Below, in pieces: positions 11,870-23,221 of a stretch of DNA of 64,000 nucleotides. The notes beneath the pieces were generated by a model, which was not told the DNA's origin, made no database searches, and saw only the letters and a list, made by a program, of their open reading frames with translations. This stretch comes from Panax quinquefolius (taxonomy: Eukaryota; Streptophyta; Magnoliopsida; Apiales; Araliaceae). Both the position numbers and the translations under genes were made by a program. Each line of letters opens with the position of its first letter. Within the stretch, counting starts at the first letter, position 1. The stretch spans positions 5,682,437 to 5,746,436 of the forward strand of contig CM035160.1 in the NCBI GenBank assembly GCA_020205615.1, in the 5' to 3' direction.

Positions 11870-12994
11870 ATGGCGACCAGCTGTTTAGCAAGAAAATGGA
11901 TACCGATCTGCAATAATAATCATCATGTTCCAGAGGAGATAGTTGAAGAGCAGATACTAACTCGACTACCAGTAAAATCCCTAATACGATTCAGATCCGT
12001 TTGCAAAACATGGCTAACCCCAATTTCAAGCCCCAATTTCATCAAATCTCATCTAAATCGTACCTCTCTAAACCCCAACAACGATTCTCTTCTGGTTCAG
12101 AGACTTCCCCGTCCCACTCAAAATCACTATGATATAGCCATGCTCTCCCGAGATCCAAGTGACCATAATTTATGGGTCAGCCGCAACCTAAATTCAATGG
12201 ATTGGTCAATAAAATTTGTGGGTTCCATCAACGGCTTAGTCTGTCTCCATGATAGTCCTTGCAGAACAGAATTCGTACGAGTTTGGTTGTGGAACCCTGC
12301 CACCAAGCAGTGTAAGGAGATTCTACCTCTCCGAACTAATTATTCCGTTCTTTAGGTTGGATTCGGATACGATCCCGTTGCAAACGATTTCAAATGTGTG
12401 TGCATTAATAGTGATTTTGCATCCCGGTCATTGGCGACATTAGAATGTGATGTTTACTCTAGTAAAGCCGATTCGTGGAATAATGGAGTTGCCCTGCCTA
12501 ATTTTGAAATACGTTGTAGTGATCTAACAATTATTGTGAATGGATGTCCCTATTGGATGTATGAAAAATTTTCAGTGTTTGATAATGTCCTGCACTTCTA
12601 TACGTTTGAGGTTGGATATGATGTGTTTACGTTATTGCCTGAGCTAAGTTTAGCCAAATATCCGAAAAGTAGTTGGCGTTGTGTGAATTTGAAGAACTCT
12701 CTTGCTACCATGGTATGGATGGAAGGATTGGTTGATGTGTATACTTTGGATGAAAGTTGTTGCCTATGGAGTAAGGCATACACTGTCGGACTACATACGT
12801 TTGAGGTGAAGCAGTGTTTTAAGAATGGCGACATTGTGTTTGAGGATGATGAATGGAATGTTTTCTTGTATGAACTCAAAACTAATGCAGTTAAGAGTCT
12901 TGGCAAAGGATATTCAGCGGGCTTTAATTATACAGGGAGCCTGGTTTTTGTTGAGGGAATGAAGCCATTGCTTGACAGCCAACCGTGTTTTTGA
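11870..12994 (+). pseudogene. F-box / F-box-associated (FBA) protein gene with an in-frame stop
   Basis: The reading frame spans 375 codons including the terminal stop and is interrupted once, by TAG at 12353-12355 after residue 161; the frame does not shift. F-box proteins are substrate receptors of SCF ubiquitin ligases. The N-terminus shows an F-box ([19 protein letters not shown], then RFRSVCKTW, residues about 20-48) and FBA-type motifs follow: [16 protein letters not shown] before the stop, VGFGYDPVANDFKCV directly after it. The rest fits an FBA domain (SLAKYPKSSWRCVNLK, LYELKTNAVKSLGK). TAG sits where Gln (CAG) would be one C-to-T change away. Options are a recent pseudogene, a truncated 161-residue F-box-only protein, stop readthrough or a consensus error. 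A partial inverted copy lies at 15690-16086. Confidence 0.75.
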
Positions 12995-13740
12995 GGGGAT
13001 GAAGCTTGGTTTACGTGAACCAAACAGATTTTAATAACTTGCCACAAGTAAAGTTTTAACCCTTCATTTATGTTGTTTCTCGTTTATATGTTTATAAGTT
13101 GGGTTTTGGTTTACAAAAATTAGTTATGGTTCTAAAATCACATTACTTATTTAGTTAGGGTGTGTAGGTTAGAATTATATAGTTATGAGCAATCAACTCA
13201 AATTAGCTTACTATTATTATGGTCCAATTAAATAAATTATTTATGATATTTAATTTTTATATTCTTTCACCTTCTATATCTAATCTCTAATTTTTTTATT
13301 ATACTTGTATTTGTATACCTAAATTATTTATTTATTTATTTATTTTTTGCTGTGACTTTCTACTCTTAACAAGTTGAATATATGATTCATTGATGTCTTA
13401 CAAGATTATAAAATCGTATCAATGTTATTAACAAAATATAAAGCCCAATATCAGCATCCATATACAGAATAATTATCCTCTCTGGCAAGTATCCTTTCAG
13501 TCTAAATATAAAAATTTTCTAACTTTGTGGTGAGTTTTCAAAATAAATTGTATTTTAAATGGATTTATTTTTCTAACCCAATTATAGAGTTTCAAATAAA
13601 TTGTGCGTCATAATTTTTTGGGCCCTTTACAATAATATACAACATTTAATAAATAATTACACTATTAGTGCATCACCAAAATAATAATCTTCCCATATTT
13701 ATTTATAATATTAATGTCCTTAATTTAGGGAAACACTCAT
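12995..13740. other. Intergenic DNA 3' of the F-box pseudogene
   Basis: AT-rich sequence with no recognisable gene on either strand; it includes a (TTTA)n tract near 13325-13347. Confidence 0.6.
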
Positions 13741-14000
13741 TCGTTCATTCTCTTTCTCTCCCTTACCGCCTCCTCTCTCCTCCTCTTCATCCTCCTCCTT
13801 CGACGTCGCCGCCGTTTCAACACCTTGAAGATGTAGATCTTGCAAGTTTTTTTTTTTTTTTCTTCTTCTTCTTCTTCTTCTTTTGTTTCCTCCCCTTCGT
13901 CCTCTTCCTTCGCCTTCGCCGTGGCCGCCGCTTCAACACCTTGAATATGTAGATCTGTAGATCTTGAAGATGTAGCCGCCATGGACCGCTGCTTCGTCAC
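13741..14000. repeat. CT-rich low-complexity stretch with a short direct duplication
   Basis: Dominated by CTCCTC and CTTCTT microsatellite (about 13760-13810 and 13842-13920). A segment of about 33 bases containing TTCAACACCTTGAA and ATGTAGATCT occurs at 13809-13842 and again near 13925-13955. ORFs on both strands here are products of low complexity and are not proposed as genes. Confidence 0.6.
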
Positions 14001-14224
14001 GCCTAGTCTTTGTAGTTGTTAGTATTTTATCAGTATTGTAGAGGAGTATATTTAGCTCATTATTGTAGAAGTTATCTTTATCCAGAAATCTATGCAAATT
14101 TTCATTCTCTGTTAATTCCTTTTGCTCTTTCTTATGTTTTTCTTTGTGTTTTATTTTCATTATTAGCATTTACATAACTTCCATTATGACGAAGGTTTAG
14201 TCCAAAAATTAAAAAGAGAAGAAG

Positions 14225-14620
14225 ATAAATTTTAGTATAGTTGGTAGCCAAACGTTTATACAAAGGTAACCAATTTAGTTTTTGTGGGAAACTATGAGAA
14301 ATTTCAGTTCAGTTGGTAGCCAAAACTTTCATTCAAAGGTAACCATTTTAGTTTTTGTTGGTTACATTTGTATTAAGAGTTGGCTACTAACTGCACTATG
14401 GGGAAAAAAAATATTCTATAATAGATTTTTTATAATTAATTGGTAACTCAATAAAATTGAATTGGTTATCTTTGTATTAAGGTTTGGCTACCAACTGCAT
14501 CATGAAAAAAAATCTATAATAAATTTATTTTAATTAATTGGTAATCCAATAAAACTGAATTAGTTACATTTGTATAAAGATTTGGCTACCAACTGCACTA
14601 TGAATAAAAAAAATTTATAA
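14225..14620. repeat. Array of about 110-bp repeats in mixed orientation
   Basis: The motif TTTGGCTACCAACTGCA recurs near 14378, 14485 and 14581 (the first copy imperfect), each followed by ATAATAGATTTTTT-type sequence and an AATTGGTAA segment. In the left part (14236-14360) the reverse complement appears twice as GGTAGCCAAA followed by CAAAGGTAACCA. The unit is thus present about five times, direct and inverted. It may be the decayed end of a DNA transposon; no ORF. Confidence 0.65.
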
Positions 14621-14639
14621 TAGATTTTTTGATATGTGT

Positions 14640-15680
14640 TTGTTGAGAAGATAGAGAAATATTAAAGCATTTAATGTTTTGGAAGATAAAATTCTGAAAA
14701 ACTGTTGAGGAGAGAGAAAGTGTTGAATTGCAACCTATTAAAACACTCAACTAAATTAAAGGGATAATAATGTACTAATTTTGTAAATAAAACTTTAAAT
14801 GCATTAATTATGTAAATATTTTATGAGTGCACTATTGTTGTAATTATTTTTTAAAATGTAATAGAAAATGTAATTGTCTCTAATTTTTTTTGTATAATAT
14901 TTTTAATACATAAAGTGTTGATCTTAATGTCTTTCATTTGAAAATATATATGCAATAATTTTCTGAGACGTGTTATAATTAAAATAAAAAAATATTAGTA
15001 ACTTGCTATATTAAACAAAAGGAATGCACATTGTTATTACACTTTTATTTATGATTAGATTAATGCAAATTATGCACAAAAAATTAAAATATACATACAA
15101 AGTATATAAAAAAAGATAAAAAATAGGAATCGGGATATTTTACATATTTTTATTGATAAACAATACATGGATCCTGCTTTTTGTATAATTTTTTGTGTAT
15201 AATTTATGCACATAATATTATTCTCCTTTATAATGTATAGTATAAAACGACAGGATATTTTTAATTATCATCATCTTAACTACATTACCATACAATCGCT
15301 ATTATACTAAATATTACATACTTTTAAAAGTAAAACTAAACATGGAATATAATTTATTCTTAAAATTCATAAGGTTTAAAATAGTGATATTTATAATTAT
15401 ATCGTCTAATTAAAATTGTTCACATTAATTTAAAATTTAATTTTTTTTTAAAATGTCAACAGGAAACATATTTTCTGAATGTAGGAACTCATTTATTTCG
15501 AATATGCAATTAATTATTATAAACTCACTTGGGCTTATTTTTCTTTATGAAATATGGTTACAAAGTTTATCAATAGAAAATAGTCAACCAACTGAAATGA
15601 TTGTAATTAATTTTGGTTAACTCAACATGTTAATACCAGGTTTATCTTTGATACAATTCCGAAAGAAGGAAATAATTAGA
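14640..15680. other. AT-rich intergenic DNA
   Basis: No gene, RNA gene or classifiable element was seen. Short TTTTTGTATAATTTTTTGTG-type sequences suggest worn transposon ends but are not strong enough to call. Confidence 0.5.
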
Positions 15681-15689
15681 ATTTCCTTC

Positions 15690-16086
15690 CAGTGGCAGGG
15701 TTCCACAACCAAACTCGTATGAATTTAGTTATGCATAGAGACATACTAAGTCGTTGATGGAACCCACACATTTTAGTGAACAATCCATTGAATTTATGCT
15801 GCGACCCTCCCATAAATTATGGTCATTTGGATCTCGGGAGAGAATGACCATAATTTATGGGACGGTCGCAGCCTAAATTCAATGGACTGTTCAACAGTGA
15901 TTTTGAGTGGGACCGGGACCGAGACCTAGACGAAGAAGTAGAAGTAGAAGAGAATCGTTGTTGGTGTTTAGATGAGATTTGATGAAATTAGGGTTAACCA
16001 TGTTTTGCTGAATCGTATTATGGATTTTACCGATAGCTGAGTTAGTATCTTCTCTTCAATCATGATGATTATTATGCAGATCGGTA
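15690..16086 (-). pseudogene. Partial inverted copy of the F-box gene, rearranged
   Basis: Read on the minus strand, this matches the 5' half of the F-box gene at 11870-12310: ATACCGATCTGCA near 16086, a block corresponding to gene positions 11930-12120, and GTTTGGTTGTGGAACCCTGCC near 15693-15715. It is not collinear: the block matching gene positions about 12145-12195 is present twice, once in each orientation, forming a foldback (15777-15893). The copy stops near gene position 12310, so the FBA half is missing. A Stowaway-like MITE is inserted at a TA inside the codon after ATGG. It cannot encode a working F-box protein. Confidence 0.8.
15777..15893. repeat. 51-bp-arm foldback (hairpin) of F-box coding sequence
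   Basis: Arms 15777-15827 and 15843-15893 are reverse complements at 48 of 51 positions around a 15-base loop. Both arms are homologous to coding sequence of the F-box gene at about 12145-12195. Transcription through it would give a stem of 51 pairs with three mismatches, in the size and mismatch range of young plant small-RNA precursors derived by inverted duplication of a target gene. Whether it is transcribed is unknown. Confidence 0.75.
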
Positions 16087-16369
16087 CTCCCTTCGTTCCT
16101 TAATATAAGTCGTTTTAAGGTTGTGCACAAGTATTAATGTAATGATTGTATAGTATTAACTATAATATCAATTGTCTATATTACCCTTGCATTTGAATAA
16201 GAGATTGTTATTTATTAGACAAAAAATAGTGAGAGAACCAAAGTTACATTTAATACTTTGGGTAATATTGGAAACTAAGCATTTAATACTTGCTTAAAAT
16301 TCACAAACGACTTATATTAAGGAACAAAAATATTTTTCTAAAACGACTTATATTAGTAAACGGAGGGAG
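16087..16369. mobile_element. Stowaway-like (Tc1/mariner) MITE
   Basis: 283 bases with terminal inverted repeats CTCCCTTCGTTCCTTAATAT and ...AAACGGAGGGAG, flanked by TA on both sides (16085-16086, 16370-16371). An ACGACTTATATT motif repeats within the right end. Ends and TA duplication are those of plant Stowaway-type MITEs. It interrupts the inverted F-box copy just after its start codon region. Confidence 0.85.
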
Positions 16370-16439
16370 TATCTTTTTTTAGCTTGAAACTTAGAATTCA
16401 TTTATTTATATATGTTGCCTATAGGAAATTCTCAAGAAA

Positions 16440-17065
16440 TTTTCATAGAACATGTAGGGCTTCAATTTGGGTTGGGCAACCAGTAAGCAATCCGAGCCCA
16501 CTTACAATTTTGTGGTATTTTAGTAAAAAAAAATTATATTTTTTAATTGTTGAATACTAACATTTTTTGCCGTTCAAAATTATTACAGTCGTTCATAAAC
16601 TTCATTTTTCATTTATTGGATCGGTTGAATTGTGTCAATTTCGGACCAAATTTTTCACAAATTGAGTCATTTGTTGTTTTACTAGGGATAAAATATCAAA
16701 AAACCATTTGTAATTTTAGTAGAGGCATTTTTCTAAATATATTACTTTTTTTTTTTGCATATATTTTATGAAATATTACTAATATTTTAAAAAGTAATCA
16801 TTTTTAATATGTTATTTTTTAAAGTATATGTTTTTGTGAATATTTACTCATTTTACAAAAAGATAATTATTTTTTGGATATACTATTCTGAATGTACTAT
16901 ATTTTTATGAAATTATACTCATTATTCAGAAGAATAATTTTTTCTAAAATAATAATTTTTTTTAAAATAATAATAATTAAATTTTGTTATTTTTGAAATT
17001 AGAATTAGTTTTTGATGTTTTTACCCACTACTAAAATTGTAAATTCATCAATTTGGGAGAAATCA
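16440..17065 (-). repeat. Inverted copy of the F-box upstream region
   Basis: Reverse complement of the promoter-side sequence at 11280-11830, with matches spread over about 600 bases (for example ATAACAAAATTTAATTATTA on the minus strand, where the other copy reads ATAACTAAATTTAATTATTA). Together with 15690-16086 it forms a promoter-plus-5'-CDS copy facing the F-box gene across about 2.7 kb. An AGATTGAGAATCATTAAATA segment near 17069 also occurs near 10971 in the same orientation, possibly a remnant of the duplication boundary. Confidence 0.7.
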
Positions 17066-17320
17066 GATTGAGAATCATTAAATATAGTGATGGAATCATT
17101 CATGGAACTAAGACACGAATTAGACCTGGAAAACATATAAATAAAAATTCAAACTAACTGAACGACAATAATTATTGATATTGTTTTTAATTTTATTAAT
17201 AGAAATGTTAATTCTCTTAATATATTCTTTATATATCTTTACTCACGCTCACAAACAATTACAATTGCATGAACTTTCGAAATAGTTCTTCAATTTCAAA
17301 GTATAAAACTAATAATTATT

Positions 17321-20164
17321 TGTGACGCCCCCAAAATAGGTATACACAACACCCATTCTGAGTCGCCAAATACATGGTACAAAAAGCAAACTACAACTTC
17401 AATAATACAAATGTCAAAGTGAAATACGATAATATATAATGTGAGTTTAAATATAATATTGTCTTCTGCATAATATCCACACGCAAATAAATCCCCATCA
17501 TAATTATTTATTCATTATTTTACAAAATGGTGAGGACTACTAAACAACTCTCTAGAATCTTCATTCCATAATTCCACTAAGATCTTCGCTATATTCTCGC
17601 CTCCCGAGAAGAAAAAATGGAACAACAAGGAAAAGGGTGAGCTCAATCTAGCCCAAAGAAGAATATTATGACTAAGATAATATACAACAAATTATCGTTA
17701 GTCTTCAACAGGAAAAAATCGATAGAATCATGATAGACAACAAGTTTCAAATTAGAAAGAGTTACGTAGAAATGAAATCTACTATAATCAATGAATTTAA
17801 TAGATTCATCATCAATATTTTATCCCCCAGAACATCAATCAATATGCATCCGAATCAAATATTCATCTTTGCACTACAGCCAAAGATATTCATCACCAAT
17901 CATGTTCATTTAAACACTGCTCATCTTCACACTACTGAAAGCCAAAGATATTCATCAATCTGTCCATGTTCATCTCAACACTGCTCATCTTTTGCACTAC
18001 AGCCAAAGATATTCTTCAGAATCATTCATCTTTGCACTAATGTGCCAAAGATATTCAATAATATCATCATTTAAGACCGAGGATGATGAAAATATTTTAA
18101 AGAATCGAATCCAAAGAAAACAAAATGACAAGGATTAAGGATTAAGGATTCAGACTTTGTTTTATCCACGTCCAACAATACCTCAAAAATAATCATAGTG
18201 GTGTAAAATTCAAGAATGATCAAAACATGGATACAATCAAAGCTAGTATCCGAATAGATATTTTTGACGAAAAGAAGAAATTTTATTTTTTCGGTGAATA
18301 AGACCAGATATCGTGAATAAGGTCAGATATCGTGAATAAGTCTCAGATACGTGAATAAGAACTGACACCAAAAGATAGAAATTCCACAAAAACATCTTCA
18401 CGCTTCATGAATAGTACTCGTGAATAGTAACTCGTGAATAAGAACTCATGAATAAGAACTCGTGAATAAGAACTCATGAATAAGAACTTTCGTGAATAGA
18501 ACTCATGAATAGAACTCGTGAATAGTAACTCCGACATGAAAAAGTTCCAAATTTGATAAAACTTCAGATCAACATTTCAAGATAATGATATATCAAGAAA
18601 TAATATCATTACTGAAAAAATAATATCCCTTACCTCGAAAGATTAAGATTTAAATTTAATACCTAAGATAGGCTATGACTTGACTTTAGACCAGATAGCT
18701 ATACTCAAAGTATACTCAAAATACTCACAAGAATACGCTTCGATAATATAGAGAGAAAAACTTCATTTACGGTGTGATTTTCAATTCTAACCCAAGACCC
18801 TATTTATAGGAAATCGCTTGAACACCAAAGTTAAAAAATTTAATAAATTAATATTATAATTTTTCTACATCCTCCTACGCATCAAACATCTGAATTCAGC
18901 AACATGACATGTGTTAAAGATGCCCACCAAACACAAAAACGTTTTTGTGAATATAAATATTTAAAACTTCCAAAAATCAATTATTTTGGAGCTTCTAACT
19001 TCAATAATTCATAATAAATAGCCCTTTCATCAGAAAATTCGAATCTCATGAGTTTTATAGGAAATTCAATTCTCTACAACTTTGCAGAAGAAAGTTTTTC
19101 CAAATTCCAAACAAAAATAGACCAAAATCTACAAACGGGTGATTTTACAAGCTATAATCAAATTTCTATCCAATAATTGTGTCCACCAACACACAAAACA
19201 TGTGTTAAAACATTTAATGCCACAAAATACTCTTCCTCCTCATATACTCATATATCCCACATTCATTGTAAAAATATCACCAAGTAATATATTATTAAAA
19301 TAATATATTTAAATGATTTATTTTATCGTAAAAAGATAAAATATTAATTTTCAACAATTGTCATTTTAAAAATTTTCTCCATCTATATCCACATAAAATC
19401 AATATTTTCCTCATCATATAAATCAATAATTAATTATTCACAAATAATATTACGAATCACAATATCGACAACCGAGGCGCTTCCTGTGAAAGAGGGGCTT
19501 TCTAATAAAATTTTCTTCATCATGCCGCAATTAGATTAGATGACCAAAACCTCTCCTTAGATGTAACTTTCTAGACATTGCCAATAATGTTATTTAATAA
19601 TATTATTCGGATAATATGAATTATTAGCTTCGATAATGAAAGATACTTGTGTAATGACAATTATCAAAACAATGAAAGAATATAAAATATCAACGCAAAG
19701 AATTATTAACTCAATAAAATATCGAATAAAGAATTATCGTAACCATTATCGAGTAAGCCTTCTTAAGTAAGAATCAATAATTGGTGCAATACCGGTGTCA
19801 TTCTCAACAACGCCAGACATTAGTGTGTTTTAACCAATTGGGTATTCCAACAAGATAATTGTAATAACTACTGTAGTTATTTAAAAATAACTTATATTTG
19901 TCGTTTTCTTCATCCAATCACTTTCCGTTATGGGGCCCACACATGGTCAAGGTCATTGCATTTAATATTCCCCGACAAAGATTTAATATTCCACGACCAA
20001 ACGAATATTCCCCATAACGATAATGAATATTTTATAACCACTTGCTTATTTTAAAATATTTAAGTATTTTAACCCTTAACTATCCACATTAATAAAATCA
20101 ACCCTTACTATTTCAAAATAATAAATAAAGGAAATTCTTTTTATTTAAAAATTTCGGTCTTACA
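17321..20164 (-). mobile_element. Solo LTR 'A' of the long-LTR family (2844 bp)
   Basis: On the plus strand it begins TGTGACGCCCCC and ends GGTCTTACA; on its own strand it runs TGTAAGACCG... to ...GGGGGCGTCACA. A perfect 5-bp target duplication TTATT flanks it (17316-17320, 20165-20169). No internal retrotransposon sequence is present, so it is a solo LTR left by unequal recombination. It contains a promoter-like CTATAAATAGG (minus; plus positions near 18798-18808), and on the transcribed side tandem GTGAATAAG-type repeats (18300-18535) and AAGATATTCATC-type repeats (17860-18060). Short ORFs inside follow these repeats and are not genes. Confidence 0.88.
18300..18535. repeat. Tandem GTGAATAAGAACTC-type repeats in LTR A
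   Basis: Degenerate units of about 14-16 bases (CTCGTGAATAAGAA / CTCATGAATAAGAA) are repeated a dozen or so times. Related TATTCACGAGT arrays lie downstream of the TATA box in the LTRs at 51340-51500 and 55065-55230, so the array belongs to the transcribed LTR leader of the family. The small minus-strand ORF over it is a product of the repeat. Confidence 0.75.
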
Positions 20165-20311
20165 TTATTAGTTTAAGTTAGATAATATAATTATAAAATT
20201 TTAAAATTATCTATATATTAGTATTAATTACGATTTATTATTTTTTAAAAGTTAAATAAATTATATTAATTTTAAAGTATAATTTTAAAAATCAAATTTG
20301 ATTATATACTT

Positions 20312-20503
20312 TGAATTACTAGCAATCAATGAGAAAGAAGGGAGAAGACCACTATTATTTATATGACATTACAATGTACAGTGTAATACATTTGGAAAAG
20401 TAAATCAATCATTATCCCTTAATTATGCAATCTCCCTACTTATTTAATCCCCAAATCATGCCTTTAGAATAATATCTAAAATCCTCTAGAATATCTACTA
20501 ACA
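20312..20503 (-). mobile_element. Ty1-copia-type LTR remnant with polypurine tract
   Basis: On the minus strand the sequence reads CCAGCTTAAGGGGGAGTGTT: a polypurine tract (20504-20511) directly followed by an LTR start TGTTAG at 20503. This junction is typical of plant copia elements. The LTR is about 190 bases and contains a TATA-like CATATAAATAA. Its 3' end (TGAATTAC or TGAGAAAG on the plus strand) is uncertain, and only a few internal bases remain beyond the tract. Confidence 0.5.
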
Positions 20504-20825
20504 CTCCCCCTTAAGCTGGAGCGTGTTTGAAAGTAATTTATAATAATATTAAAATTTTAATTGATTGAGATATATAGTTAATGTAAGTAATTATAATTAT
20601 TGTTTATTATAAATTATTTTATTATTTTTAATATTTATTATTATTACTATTTTTGGTGTATCAAGATTTTGTAAAAATTAAAAAAAAAAATTAAAGGAAG
20701 AAGATCATGGTAGTCGTAAACTTCCAAATACTTGCCTCATCTTGCAAAATTTCGCCAAAATCCTAACCATTTTGGCTTTACCTTTACCACTTTACTACTG
20801 CTTGCAGTGTTTAACACTTATTATA

Positions 20826-21186
20826 AAACCAAATGTTTTAAAAAGATCGTCATTTAAGGTTAATGTACATAGATTAAGGAATATAATTAATATCTAGGAA
20901 AAATACTATACTACCCTTATTAATTATCTCAACTAATTATTTTCTTTCCAATGTTTCTAATTCAATTCAACCAATTACTTCTTATTCAACTAATTACTAA
21001 TTGGATTATAACATTGAATTGAATAAGAATCATTGGGAAGGAAAGAAAGCTTTAAATAGGAGAAAACTTTAAACAAGAGTAAAGTAAGAAAAAAAATAGC
21101 TAATGTATATTGATAAACTCAAATCGACAATCTTTTTGAAACAAAAAGTACTTCCTAAAATGACAATCTTTTAGGAACGGAGGGAG
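20826..21186. mobile_element. Degenerate Stowaway-like MITE
   Basis: The right end AGGAACGGAGGGAG followed by TA (21187-21188) is a Stowaway-type terminus, preceded by AATGACAATCTTTT. The left end near 20826-20860 (AAAAGATCGTCATTTAAGG) is a weak inverted match and has lost the CTCCCTCCG tip. No coding sequence. Confidence 0.5.
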
Positions 21187-21595
21187 TAATAAAAATGAGG
21201 AGTGATTAACATAAAGTTAATTTTGATTAATTGATTAATACATTATCCATATACTCATATACAAGTCGGGAGGTAATTTTTCTATATTTGTTAGCATTAT
21301 ATTTATTAATTGACCAATTTATAATAAAGTAAACTTCATGATAACTAAATCGTAAAAATAAATCCAAAGTCAATAACTTTATCTGTCCATACATTTTTTA
21401 CATAAAAAATAATACTTTTGACATGATCATGAATAATGGATTAGTCTCACGTACATGTGAAAATATTATTTTAACTTGCGTAACACTTTTCTTAAATTAG
21501 ACCTAGACAACCTCCTCATTCAGGACTCAGCTAGCCTGTATACTAGCCGTTACAACCTCTTATTTTTCTCTCTCTAAACCAACAACAGATCTCTA

Positions 21596-23221
21596 ATGGC
21601 AACTTCAGTGGAATCATCATCTCCAATGACATGACTCTCAATAAGGTCTCATTCTCTCACTCCTTATTTTAATAAAATTCAAATGAATAGATTCAGTCAA
21701 AAATCAAACTTAATTTAATCTTTTAAAAAATATATTAGTAAATGTGTCATCTTCATCGTGGGTCAATCTAATTACAGGAATTCAAAAGCTTCATGATGGG
21801 ATCATATCCTGTGTTCAGCCCATCTTCAGATAAGATTTTATGGAGTGCTCTCCGTAACCGGGCTGACATGCTTCTCCAGAATCAAAAGCTTATTGATCAA
21901 GCTTTGCCCACACAATTGGTATAAAAAAAACCCTCTTCTTTAGTAGTGGCTAGTAATTTTTTTTTCCTACTTAAAGTTTATGGCTTTGATAAGAATGAAA
22001 TAATGGGTAATGTGTAAAATTGTTTGTAGAATGGTGGAGGAATGGGCAGTTCAAAGCTATTAATTGAAGGAGGACTCATTGCTTTTGCTTAGAGGGTTGG
22101 ACTCTGTTTCTTATTCTCTGTCTCAACTATCTACCAATCTCCGAACTGCCCTTCGGGTAATTAAATTTCACTTGGGACCAACTCTCTCTCTCTCTCTCTC
22201 TCAGTTTGTGAGTGTAATTGCGGGCTGTTGTTTAGTTTAAGTTTCCAGGATTTATATAGCTTAGGTTTTAAAAAGTTAAATAAAAGGCACAATTTCGTTA
22301 CTGGAGGGTGGTCAACAAATTGAATGGTGAATACATATTGGGTTATTGTTGCAAGAAAATGTAATATTCAATGTTTTAAACAGGATAATAAATAAATATG
22401 TAAAATTAAAAAATTGTTTCTAGAATTCTCTTTCCAATAGTCTGAAGAAAGTTTGCTTCACTATAGTCTTATATGTGTAATCTAATCTGTCCATTATTTT
22501 CAGTGAGCAAGGGAACTTGCTAGACCACCGACCACCACATTGTCTGAAATAGTTCATAGCACTATGGAGAAGGCCAAAAGTAAGGAACAACAATCATCAA
22601 ATGAAGAAAACAAGGAAAAGAGGATGATCTTGACTGAAGAAGGGAAGAGATGATTGAAAAGGAATATAGATTAGTCCAAAAGAATTGGGGAACCTCAAGA
22701 ATGTAAGTTGTTTAATTTCCTGTTCATCCCATATTTGAATACATGTGTTATGGCAATTGCGAATTTTAGCTTGGTATGTGATTTTGAAGATTGCAATTAT
22801 ATATTCTTGCAAGAGAACTGAAGTCAATAAAATCAGGATTCTGTTTTCTGCAAATTAGTACTACACATGTTATCTTGTGTTTTAATTTGCCAAAATATGT
22901 GGGGTGATGTTTTATTATGCATAAGAACTGATACCACTACGTTCAAATTTTGAAGTTGTGGAATTTATTTAATTTATGCAGATGATGAGGCTACAAATGG
23001 AGGCACTTCTTACTGAAAAATTGCTAGCTTGCTTAACTAGGGAAAATCAATGTCTTAACCAGCAGCTTGTGGAGTACAGCATTTTGTAATAAAAAAGGGT
23101 ATGTGCTTCAATTTTTCTTCCTCTATCCCAATTCCCACCAGCCATACAAGAAGAGGACAGTGATGAGGATGGAGATGGCAATCAAATTCCCAGGAGCACA
23201 CTGGATGATGAAGAATGGTAG
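21596..23221 (+). pseudogene. Six-exon pseudogene of an unrecognised coiled-coil-like protein
   Basis: Exon-like blocks with GT-AG borders: 21596-21645, 21778-21918, 22030-22156, 22504-22702, 22982 to about 23099, and 23142-23221. They encode protein-like segments: EFKSFMMGSYPVFSPSSDK and WSALRNRADMLLQNQKLIDQ (exon 2), LDSVSYSLSQLSTNL (exon 3), ARELARPP and EIVHSTMEKAKSKEQQSSNE (exon 4), MMRLQMEALLTEK and ENQCLNQQLVEY (exon 5), and an acidic end, EEDSDEDGDG (exon 6). Exons 1, 3 and 4 each contain a frame change or stop that a single-base indel would explain, and exon 5 runs into TAA. The protein looks helical, possibly coiled-coil, with an acidic tail. I do not recognise the family. Several consensus indels in one gene are the alternative to pseudogenisation. 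Confidence 0.55.

Noticed and set aside
13737..14000. ORFs with poly-Phe and Lys/Glu/Arg runs
   Set aside because: Generated by CTT/CTC microsatellites on both strands.
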